64,000 nt of DNA from Dirofilaria immitis (Eukaryota; Nematoda; Chromadorea; Rhabditida; Onchocercidae): contig JAKNDB010000098.1 of NCBI GenBank assembly GCA_024305405.1, forward strand, positions 620,001 to 684,000, written 5' to 3'. Of the stretch, positions 53,641-64,000 are shown piece after piece; the stretch's first letter is position 1; every line of letters begins with the position of its first letter. Under the pieces are notes generated by a model. That model searched no databases. It saw nothing but the letters and a program-made list of their open reading frames with translations, and was not told where the DNA came from. The position numbers and the translations under genes were made by a program.

Positions 53641-55747
53641 TAAGGAAATAAGGCTATCCAGACATACATAGGACGACTCAATAATATATATATCATATAG
53701 AAAATGGCAAAACCGATCGGAAAAAAGGGAGTTCATTTTTCCCACACTTGGCTGTATTTGTTGATATGCATAAGAGAATGGCAGTAGAAAGTGTTTGTAG
53801 GCGACGATAATTAATGACTAGAAATATTGAAAAGCAACTTCTTAAATCTGCGATTAATTGTGGACCACAGAATTTCTTCGGGTTTACCGATACCGATACT
53901 TACAAAAGTTTTGTGAAAACTGAAATATTAGCTTTCTTCTTTTTTAATAGCTTGTGGTCAGTAAATTTAAGCAGTATATAACAATGCAATATTGGAGGCT
54001 TTTGTAAAATTTCATTTGTTTTTCGATTCCTATGATTATTTCGTATTTATGTGTTTTCATTGAAAGTTTACTCATATCAAATGTTAATTCTTTCTCTCTG
54101 TATGTATATATGTTTATCTTGTGCATATTTCTTAAAATACATTCGTCATTTGATATTTTTGCCATCACAGATATTTATTTATTTTTGCTTAATTACGAAA
54201 AAAAAGTTCTCACACAAAAATCGCATACCATTTCAAATAAAATTATCAAAATTAATTTACAAATATGATTTTTTTAAATGAAAGGTGATTATTTTATATT
54301 TGCGAATGACTATATATGGCTCAGGATGTTGACAATACCAATAATTTTGTTTAATTCATCCATTGAATAACAAAATTTGAATTTACTACAAGATATATAT
54401 CTGTGTTTATTCAGTTTGCTTTTTAGTTTTTGAGAATGCTTTAGTTCTTTTGTAGCAAATGAATGTTTGTAATGAAATGTTTTAGAATAAACAGCTAAGT
54501 AACTTAAATTCAAATTGTAATAAATTTTGCAATGAATTAAAAAATAATAATATCAGTTTTCTAAAATAACCTCTTCTACAACACTTTATCATTTCACTTA
54601 TGTAATATATATGTCTAATTCCCGTGAATTACCATTAAATCATTATCTTTCCTTTGATGATAATTTCATTCTACATATCATAGAAATTGCATCAGAATAT
54701 ATTTATTGCCTTTTCATTTGTATCAAAGCACTCATTGTACACTTTTGGAGGACAAGAATTATGATAATTTGATTTCCAAAAACCTAATTACTTGATAAAA
54801 CAAAAAAATATATATATATATAACAAAAATTGTAAAAATTGCTGTTAGAAAAGAAATCGTAATGGGTCCCTCGATAATTGCCAAGTTTTATTTTCAGAAC
54901 AGTTCAAGTTTTTATACTGAACAAATTCTAAAAATGAAATCCTGAGAGAAGAGAAGTATCGCGTCTGATACTTCGATACTTATGCTTTTTTTTTTTGCTT
55001 TATAATACTTCTAAAGCGAAAATCGAAATTGTAAAACTGTAGGTTTAGAAAACTAATGATCAAGCTTGGTAATCTCGAGAGTTTTCAAAAATGTTAAATA
55101 ATCAAATAATTATGATGAAAATAAAAGTTAATTATCTTAGTTATAAAAAGAAAGGAAAAAATTGAAATTATTGTTATCAAAAAAAGAAACAAAAGAAAAG
55201 AATTGTTCGTTTATGAAAGTTAACAATTTGATTTAAACTAATTTGATTGTTTCGAAGGAATGTTTCTTCAATATTACTTTCTTTAAAAGAAAACAAACTT
55301 TCTTTTTTTCCTTTAACAAATATCAACAAAGTATTCAGTGTGTGAAATTTAAGAGAGTCAAACAATAAAATCGTTATCTAACATAAATGAATATTATATT
55401 ATAAATAATGTAAGAAGAATTTATTTATATAATTCGCATTCTTATTTCTTATCAGTAAGCTTATCTTTAATAATAAAATATGTTATAAACTAATTCATAT
55501 GTAAATATTCCCGATATTATAACAAATCCTATCCATAATGTTTAAAATATTTTCCCATCAGATAACTATGCTTATATAACGGTGGAAATATTTTTGTAAC
55601 ACTCCCACGATAAGAATGTTTTTTTCTTCTTTTAAACATCTTTGTTATAAAAAGGTTTCTATTATTCATAAGAGATAATTCTTTTTCGTTACTTTGATTC
55701 ACTCCAATTCTTTCAATGATATTTTAATTTTTAATTTTATTAAGGGC

Positions 55748-55902
55748 ACGTCATCACTGTATTACGCATAGTAAGTAATAGACGTAAATAAAAATGATCA
55801 TGACGTGTTTCGTTCGAAATACTCTACGTCATTATTGTATTACGCATAGTAAGTAATAGACGTAAATAAAAAATGATCATGACGTGTTCGAAATACTCTA
55901 TC
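55748..55902. repeat. 78-bp tandem duplication with ACGT motifs
   Basis: Two near-identical units (55748-55825 and 55826-about 55902) with GTATTACGCATAGTAAGTAA, ATGATCATGACGTG and TCGAAATACTCTA. They sit 410-570 bp upstream of the carboxypeptidase Q ATG. TTACGCA and TGACGTG resemble bZIP sites. Confidence 0.85.
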
Positions 55903-56212
55903 TATCGTTTTCATACTCTTACAAAAAAAAGAGAGAAAACTTTCACGACAATTCATTCTTCAATTTTTTTCGAACACCAATTAATTTAGCAGACAATTTT
56001 ACTCCTTTTTTCCACTTCTCTGTCCGTTTTCTCTCTCCTCCTCTCCACTTCTCTAACCCTCTCTCTCTGTCTCTCTTTTCTCGGATAAAGAGAAAACTAT
56101 AAAGTGAAAGAGTCTCTTTCTCTCTTCTTTCTGATAAAAGAAAAACTATCAAATAAAAGTGTTGATTAAAATTTTGCAATCTTCTATGTTTTTATTATTG
56201 TATTTGCAACTA

Positions 56213-56308
56213 GTATTTTACTGTATATTCGAAATACTGTTTTGTCGTATATTTAAAATATTCCTTTATCGTATACTTCAGGTACTGTTTTACCGTATAC
56301 TCGAATAC
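56213..56308 (+). repeat. 24-bp tandem repeats just before the CPQ start
   Basis: Four imperfect units of the form TTTTRYCGTATAYTYRAAATACTG end five bases before the ATG at 56314, so they form the 5' untranslated leader or proximal promoter. Confidence 0.75.
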
Positions 56309-56313
56309 AAGAA

Positions 56314-59300
56314 ATGTCATCCACTTGCCTTTCTCTTTTCTTCGCGATCATTGTAACATTTGGTCCTGTTGTAGGTCAAAATTATGTACAGCAAATGGTT
56401 CGTTTCTTATAATTTATTATCTAAAAAAAATGAAACAATTTGAATAAAAATTTTACTTTGAAAAATTTCAGTTTTAGTTTTCTAAATTTTCCTTAATTTT
56501 TTAACTTAAATTTTCAGCTTTAATTACAACTATCGTTTTTAGTCCAGTTTTTTTTCTTTTTGACAATTTTGATTTTTCAAAATTTCATTATAATTTTCAT
56601 TTTTCATTCAAATAGGATGTTAAAAGAATTTGAAATATTTATAAAAAATTTACAGTTAGCTATCTCTTCTAGAGTGGATTAAAACTGATATGATATGCGT
56701 TATTTTAGTGAAGTACTTTATCACAAATAAGTGATATTATTTTCATCTTTTATTATAAATTAAGGAAAAAAATACCTGAAATGAAGTGGCTCTTATTTAT
56801 TTTATCACAGATTTTTCAGAAAAAAAAAATTATTTTTTGAATTTGATTTCATTAAATAGTATTTATCTTTAAAACTTTGTTCATTTTCATTTTACAAATT
56901 AATATATTGTTTTTGTTTACAAAAATATGAAAATGTTTTTTATTATTTCAATAAATTGCTATACATAATGATGAAAATTCTTTGATAAAAAAACAAAGAA
57001 CAAGAAAATTTAAATTTGACTCTATTAATTCAACTAAATTTTCAATTTTACAATAAACAACATTTTTTGTTTTTTTTGAAAGGATAGTTCTGTTTCTTTC
57101 AATATTTATCATTCATTTTTCAATTTAATCTTTAATTAAATTTAAATCAAATCAGTTTTTTGAAATTTCTTTATATTAAATCGAATTAAGCCTTCCTTAT
57201 TGAAAGCTTTTGCAAAATGAAATTTGAAAAATGAATGAAATATTTCTGATAACATATAATTTAAAAAAAAAAGTTTTAAGGATGGATGATTTTTTAATGT
57301 TTAACTTTCAACTTTATAATAAAATGATATTTATGTTAAAAAACGATGTTATATTTTCTTTGAAACTTATCATTTATTTTTTAATTTAATTTTTAATTAA
57401 ATTTAAGTGGAATTAATTTTTGCTAAAATATAAAAGTTTGACATTCTAATTTCTAAATTATTATTTAAAAATTATTTTAATTATTAAATGTAATTATTTC
57501 TTATAGTTCGGAGATGATATCACCAAAATAATTCAATATATAACTAAAGGGGATGGAGCCGGATTGGCATATGAATGGCTTAGCTCATTAGTTGATGGCT
57601 TTGGACATCGTATGGTTGGCTCAGATAATTTGGAAAAGTAAGTTTTTAATTAATTAATTCGCCTTTTAATTAATGTTGAAAAGCAAAAAATTTTTTCGTT
57701 CTGTTCTGCAACATTCAAAATTATATAAATTATTTTGTTGATGAAAAAGTTGAAAACTTAAATTAAAATTTAAGAAATTTGAAGGAATGAAAAATGTGAC
57801 TTAAAAAAATTTAAAAGAATAGGAAAATATAACTAAACAAAATTGACAGAAAATTATATTAATTTTTAAATCAAAGATCAAAAAAAAAAAGAAAAAGAGA
57901 AAATATAATCGATTACAACATTGAAATGAGTTATTTATTGTTTTCTCATTTCTTAATTTTACAGAGCGATCGATTTTTAGCAAAAATTTGGAAAAGGATA
58001 ATTTTGATGATGTACACACCGAAGAAGTACCAAATTTACCAAAATGGGTTCGTGGTGATGACACAGTTTATATGCTTGGTATATATTTAAAAATTATTTC
58101 TGTAGTATCAGTTAAATTATGATATAGTTATATTTTTAAAAACTATAGCTATATCTAAATAATTAGATGGGAATAAATAAATATCTGATAAATCAATTTG
58201 TTAAAATATTTGATAAATTAAAAAGCTTTCACATTAATTTGATAAATCTGATAAACAATTCATCGATCAAATTAAATAGTTTAATCTTAGAAACAATTAT
58301 TATAAACAAGAAAACAATTGAAAATTTATCGAATTAAAGAAATTTTTATATTTGAAATAATATTTAATAAGCAGAAGTAATGAAGTAATGAAGTTAAAAA
58401 ATATGCAATGTATGTAATAATTCAACTTTAATTTTTAATTCTGTCGCAAATAAATCTATTCTTTTATTAATTAGTTGTTTTTATTTCCTTTAAATAATTT
58501 ATGATGTAATATTAATTTTATTAATTATCTTCTATTTTTTTAAGATAATAAAAACAATTTATTAATGAAAATTACTTTTATTTTTTTCAGTCTTTTCTTT
58601 TTGTATAAATTTATGTCTCTGCGAGACTTTTTTAGAACCACGTTGTCAACGTCTTAATATACTTGCTATTGGTGGATCTGAACCAGCTGATATAGTCGGT
58701 GAAGTTGTAATTATATATGATCTCGATGATGCTAAGGTATTATTGAAAAATCTATTTCATACATGGTAAAGATAATTGAAGCAAAAATTCTTTTTTTTTT
58801 TAAATAAAATATCTAAAATCATTTTTAAACAATTTTATAAAATTGCGAAAAATTGTAAACATAAAATTTAAATAAATTATTTATTTTCATTTATGTATGT
58901 TTGATGTTTTAGTACATTGATATCTCCGGAAAGATCGTCGTAACGGCGCAAAATTTTATGGGATATCCTGAAACAGTAAAATATCGTCGTGCGGTAAAAC
59001 AGTTTGAAGAATTGGGCGCAATTGGCGTTTTGGTAAAATCAATAACATCATTTTCCATCAATTCACCTCATACTGGTAGTGGTGCAGGTATATTAATTAT
59101 TAACTATAATCTAATTATTCATTTACTTTAATCCTATTTTTTCAACTTATTTAAATTATATCAGATTGAATTACTTAACGCTAACTTATCTTTCAAATTA
59201 ATTAATTAGCGAATCAGTTATTTCAATAAATTAATTTTCTTTTATTCTAATTATAAATTATAATAATAGCAAAATTAATAATGTTAAATTTGTTGAGAAA

Positions 59301-61255
59301 TAAATGAACATTTCAGAAGGTGCAAAAATTCCCGCTGCATCGTTGGCAATCGAAGAAGCTGATATGATTGAGCGAATATGTCGAAGTGGTAAAAGGTTGT
59401 AATTCGAATGGATATGAAATCGCATAGCGAGAATCTGACAACATCTCGAAATCTCATCTTTCAAATTACCGGTCTTATAATTTAATTTTTCAAAAAAAAA
59501 TTTTTTTTAGAATATATTTTGCAAGATTCTCTTTGTGTCTTATCTATTTCCTAATTAAAAAGTCATTTAATAATCATATTGTTTAATAATTAGGCAATGA
59601 AAAACCATCTGAAGTGGTACTCTTATCAGCACATATCGATAGCTGGGATATTGGCCAAGGAGCAATAGATGATGGAGGTGGTTGTGCTGCTGTTTGGAGT
59701 GCTTTACATTCATTGAAACAACTGGGCAAGATAAATGCTGCATTCAAGCCAAAACGGTTTATTTATTAAATTTTGTATAAAATATTAATAATCATTATTT
59801 ATCATTAATAATAATCACTAATCCGTGAATGACTATTTATACGATTATTTCATTAATTTAATGAATTAAAATATATTTTCGATATCTAATTGATTTAAAT
59901 TTTTCAATAATTTTTTTCTTTTTCTTTTCATTCTTCACTTACCTAATTTACTTTTTCATTTAATTAAATTAATTTCCATTTTTTTCTTTTGATATTTCTT
60001 TCTATTTATTTGTCACTTTTTTTTTAGAATTAACAAATGAAATTATTGCGAAATTTTTGTTAATTATTAGTTTATTTTCGATTTAGAATTTTTTGAATTA
60101 ATCAATTTTTCGATTCAAAAGAATTATTTTTATTAATTAATCACATTTTAATTCAGAACTATTCGAGGTGTATTTTGGACAGCAGAGGAGCAAGGATTAT
60201 TAGGTGCAATGCATTACTATAATACTCATAAGAATAATTCAAATGAAAAATTTTATTTTGTATCTGAAACGGATACAGGTGCATTTCAACCAACAAATTG
60301 GCTTTCACATCTTGCCTTCAGTGGTAATAGACAACATGTAAATTAATTTTATTTTAATTAAAATAATCTTTTTAAAAGTTTAAAATTTTTAATTTTAAAT
60401 AAAATTTGATTACATTTTAGTAAGGTATTTCTTATTTTCAAAATAATTTATAATTTTCTAATATTTTAATTAATTTGATTTTTTTGTGCAAATTAAATTT
60501 TTATTTTGGAATGAAATTTTTTCTTTCCTTTTTTTTTTTTAAGATGAAACGATTGAATGAAATAATACATTTATTGAACAAACATAATATACCACTTGGA
60601 TTGAGGAATAGCTCCAGTCAGGTAAACTTGTTTTTAACTTATGGAAAGTTTAAAAATTACACATACATACATACATACGTACAAAGCGATTAAATTATTT
60701 ATTGCTACTACATGTTGTATTAATATAAGTGAAAAAAATGAAAAATTCTAATTGCCATTTTTTTTTCTAATTTTAAAATCATTGATTAATTAGCAACTCT
60801 AATTAACATAGGAGAAAAGTTGCAAAATTCGACTACTATTATACAATCATTTTTTAGTTCGATAATTTTTTAATTAGTAATAATATCTATGACAGAAAAT
60901 TAGAAAATAAATTAAAATTATTAAGAATTTGCACAACACAAAGTAAATTGTTACCCTGATATTCTAGTATTTATCAATTATAATCAGCTTCTTTTTTTTA
61001 ATAGAAATTTTCAGTTTTTCTTAGCATATTTAAACAATTTAAATTTCAGGGTGATGTTATTTTTGGGCTAAAGATGGAGTACCATCGATTAATTATCTAC
61101 CTGACAAAGCTTTCGAGTATTACTTTTATTTCCATCATTCTCATGGTGATTACTTAACGATATTCAAGGATGGAGATCTGGAATATACGGCAGCAATTTT
61201 TGCCGTTTTAGGCCATGTAATTGCTAATATGGATGATTGGGGAAATGATTACTAA
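56314..61255 (+). CDS. CPQ: Carboxypeptidase Q-like secreted M28 metallopeptidase
   Basis: Homologue of carboxypeptidase Q (plasma glutamate carboxypeptidase), a di-zinc M28 peptidase of secretory or lysosomal compartments. Exons: 56314-56397, 57507-57637, 57965-58078, 58636-58736, 58913-59087, 59317-59471, 59594-59756, 60167-60337, 60544-60621, 61050-61255, about 460 residues. Signal peptide: MSSTCLSLFFAIIVTFGPVV. Zinc and catalytic motifs are complete: SAHIDSWDIGQGAIDDGGG (His and bridging Asp), WTAEEQGLLGA (Glu base and ligand), SETDTGAF (acidic ligand) and YFHHSHGDY (His). The protease-associated insert contains GKIVVTAQNF and SINSPHTGSGA. One-base losses at about 57970-57985, 59390-59395 and 61060-61066 break the frame; splice phases otherwise fit. 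A polyadenylation signal candidate AATAAA lies near 61425. Confidence 0.92.
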
Positions 61256-61754
61256 TTTTTGTGACATTTTTTTGTCAAATATTTAAGTTCTTTTAAAAAA
61301 TTTCCAATTTTTAAATTTACGCAAAGTGCTCATAAACTCTTATATTATTAATTATTATGTTAAGCTCTTTCAAATAATCAATTTCATTATAAAATTTTCT
61401 TATTTTAATAGCAAAATCAATATGAAATAAATAAAACTGATTAATTAAAACTAATGAAAATATATGCAGGTAAGCATATTAAAGTTATCATCGTTCATTT
61501 ATTAAGATATTAATAATTTTCTGATTTTCAACTACTACAACTAATCAAGCAAGTATCATCAAGCAATAGTAACGAAATACTCAAATCAATTCATATTTTG
61601 ATACAGTCATTGCGATTAAAATAAATAAATTGATAACAAAGAAATACATGAAAATCAATTAATCCTTATGATTATAATTCGTAACTTTGGATAAATTATT
61701 AATTTTAATTAATAAGTATTAAACATGAAATAAGATACAATGGATATATTAAAG
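61256..61754. other. Convergent 3' intergenic region
   Basis: 500 bases between the CPQ stop and the 3' end of the minus-strand secreted-protein gene. AT-rich. It contains AATAAATAAA near 61425 and no gene. Confidence 0.5.
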
Positions 61755-63497
61755 CTATATGTAATTAGGCTTTAGTTTTAGCATTGAATTTAAAATATAA
61801 ATCCATCGTTTAAGAGGTATTTCAATGCTACGATCATGTACAATCAAGTCCGATCCAAATATACTATTACCTTGAACATTAACCAATCGTAAATTTCCAT
61901 TTGACCAATCCAAACCTAAATTAATAATAATATATTAAAAGATATTGTCAATTGAAATGTGATATATATTATAATAATATTAATTTAATAAAGAAAGGAA
62001 AAGTTTACTAAAAGTAATGAAATTAAAATTGTTATAACGAATAATTGATTAACTTTTATAATAATTTCCTATCTTTTCTTTTAACTTTCTATCAAATCTT
62101 TGCAATTGGATTACGATATATTTCATATAAATTGGAAATACTTTGCAGCATCTCAAATATAAGGATATCTATTTATTATTTGATAATATGTGGGGAAAAA
62201 AAATGATAATCAAAAAATTTCACCTCGTTTGCTAAATTTCCCAATAATCCAATCTAACATTGGATTATCATATCCTCTCTCTGATACTATAAAACGATCA
62301 AAATTGTTTCCACCGGTATCCAAATGAGCCAAAGATTGGATTTTTGACTTAAATCATTCTTTCCATTTAAAGATCCAATGAGTCGTTTCAAATTCCAGTT
62401 CATTTTTTCGATGGGCTGAAAGAATTGTGTTTTCAGATTATTTTGAATTGTAATATTATGAGGAAAGACTTGAAATTTCTACCACTAATTTAGCTTTAAT
62501 TAATATATTTATATCAAAATAGAATAACAAAAAATAAAATTTAATTTGGAGTTTAAATTTAGTACATGATCAATGAAAATTCTTATATTAGAAACAAGTA
62601 TGAGAAAAAAATTTGGTGATAGCAAAACAATTAAACTTATTCTATTATTGGAAATACTTAAAAGTAAATATATGCTTACTTTTCGTTTATATTGACTAAC
62701 TGATGATAAATTGGATAGATTTCTGTCCAAAATTTGCATAATATTATTAACCAAACTAGTCACGATCGCCGCACTAAATCCCAATAATTATTAACTCTGA
62801 GCAAATTTATTTCAGATAAATCCCACTTCTTCACTAATAATCCGTGTTGAGTACTATATCACTTATTTTGGATAGAAGGAAAAAACAAAACTTTCCTACA
62901 TCTAAGAATATATATACTGCAACATAATAAGATGAATAATTAGGCTTGGCATTTTAAATTTTGCTTACACTTTCTAAATGGCAGTTAATATTAATTGTTC
63001 AAGACAACAAATGAAATGCCTTATTATCAGTTCGAGAATAAAATTTGATGAATTTCTTGAATCCCGAAGTTTTCAAAATACAGTTAATTTCATTAAATAT
63101 CAAAAATTTTTAAAATAAGATCTAAGGATCAGAAGAACCTGCCAGAAGATTGATGTTGCGGATTTACTATATTTTCATCATTTTTCCATCGATCATTGCG
63201 ACCAGTAAATTGTTTTTCACTATTTCTTCCAGCGAATTAGTAGCATCTAGACGAATAAACTTTGCTACTTTTGTTAAAAGTTAAGGCCAAATTAATTTTT
63301 TATCGAATAAAATCTTCAAAAAGACGATTTGGTCCGAAATAAGTCGAATAATTAATTTTAAAATTTAATAAAACTTCTACAAATTCGATCGAAATTTCTT
63401 AGGATTTGAATTTTCTCTAATTAAATGAAATTTTTTAATATTCAAAAATCTTACCGATAAAAAGAAAGCAAACGGCAAGGATTTCTAACAGTTGCAT
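61755..63497 (-). CDS. Putative secreted protein of unknown family
   Basis: Not recognised. A minus-strand model runs from 63497 (exon 63455-63497, MQLLEILAVCFLFI, signal-peptide-like, with a GTAAG donor). It continues through an exon near 63180-63270 (KFIRLDATNSLEEIVKNNLL) and one ending near 62680 (AAIVTSLVNNIMQILDRNLS). The next exon, about 62225-62420 (MNWNLKRLIGSLNGKNDLSQ and SERGYDNPMLDWIIGKFSKR), has a frame break near 62345. The last exon, 61755 to about 61918 (LDWSNGNLRLVNVQGNSIFG, SIEIPLKRWIYILNSMLKLK), ends in TAG. The last two exons are the best supported, because both are free of stops over their length and flanked by good splice sites. The upstream exons are tentative. Confidence 0.45.
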
Positions 63498-64000
63498 TCA
63501 ATGAAGTGACGAATATGCCAATTAAATGATGCGACGAATTCCGCTAAAGTTGTTGTTTGCCGTGTTTGCATGAACATGACAAGAATCCAGAAATCGCAAT
63601 GAATCACTCACATTTATTCAATTTATATAAAAGAGAGGAGTAGTATTGATGATATTGAAAAGCGATTTAAAATTAAATCAAAATGCATTTCTATTTATTC
63701 ATCTATTATTATCCATCAGCAACGATTGACTGACCTATTTTACAAGTCAAATTTTCCCTCATTTCAATAATTTGCCGTCAAAATGAAAAGAAAATTGACA
63801 ATGATAGATCAATGCATTTTCAAAATTTCTTTCTTTAGATTTTTTTTGAATCCATAATGCAATATCTTTTCCCTATCAACATCCGTCATAGAAAACTGGA
63901 AAATTAATGATAGAAAAGAAACATTTATTCGTACGTTATTCTTTCCTATCAAATATCCCCTAAAAATTGAGCATATAAAATAACAAGCATCAAGTTTTCC
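63498..64000. other. Right edge, upstream of secreted-protein gene
   Basis: 500 bases of AT-rich DNA with no supported gene. It should hold the promoter of the minus-strand gene starting at 63497. Confidence 0.4.

Larger units (their letters stand above)
53039..56313. other. Large intergenic region upstream of carboxypeptidase Q
   Basis: 3.3 kb. It contains a block at about 53390-53640 that is much richer in G and C than its surroundings, a 78-bp tandem duplication at 55748-55902, CT-rich runs at 56010-56140 and 24-bp repeats at 56213-56308. The overlapping frames on both strands at 53944-54281 are AT-rich noise. Confidence 0.5.

Noticed and set aside
53944..54281. Overlapping frames on both strands
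   Set aside because: Low-complexity AT-rich frames with no motif and no splice signals; both strands open at once by composition.
55943..56179. Minus-strand Arg/Glu-rich frame
   Set aside because: It is the reverse of a CT-rich low-complexity stretch.

Overview
The window looks like nuclear DNA from a nematode. It is very AT-rich. Its genes have many small exons with TTTTCAG-type 3' splice sites, and several start codons lie a few bases after an AG acceptor, as expected where messages are spliced-leader trans-spliced. The conserved proteins are animal housekeeping proteins. The intron density and small C2H2 and secreted proteins would fit a clade III (spirurid or filarial) nematode, but I cannot prove that from sequence alone.

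Layout: (1) 996-8637 (+) NRDE2, the nuclear RNAi and RNA-surveillance factor; (2) 9768-11382 (+) the Golgi membrane protein TVP23; (3) 13930-14846 (+) a small C2H2 zinc-finger gene with a signal-peptide-like first exon; (4) 16138-18174 (-) a five-exon globin with a possible N-myristoylation signal; (5) 20976-27220 (-) XPF/ERCC4 DNA-repair nuclease; (6) 28288-31557 (-) ETHE1 persulfide dioxygenase; (7) 32905-35891 (+) TBC1D20 Rab GAP; (8) 37573-42267 (+) an unrecognised protein of about 601 residues with many membrane segments, whose introns carry three different tandem repeats; (9) 42828-46980 (-) SRP72; (10) 50057-50266 (+) a 69-residue single-pass membrane protein, followed 378 bp later by (11) 50645-53038 (+) SDS22/PPP1R7; (12) 56314-61255 (+) carboxypeptidase Q, a secreted M28 peptidase; (13) 61755-63497 (-) a small secreted protein of unknown function. 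No rRNA, tRNA, CRISPR array or intact transposon was recognised.

The genes do not form one pathway. They are mostly independent housekeeping genes. The closest to an operon is the small membrane protein plus SDS22 pair. NRDE2 and TVP23 are on the same strand but about 1.1 kb apart.

A strong technical point applies throughout. Almost every multi-exon gene has one or more single-base frame breaks, nearly all explained by one missing base in an A or T run, while the protein remains clearly alignable on both sides. This is best read as sequence error, probably an incompletely polished long-read assembly, and not as pseudogenes. No wholly new system was seen. The most unusual items are the 601-residue membrane protein with tandemly repeated splice acceptors, the secreted-looking zinc-finger protein, a 24-bp near-perfect hairpin at 18573-18637, and a GC-rich block at about 53390-53640.
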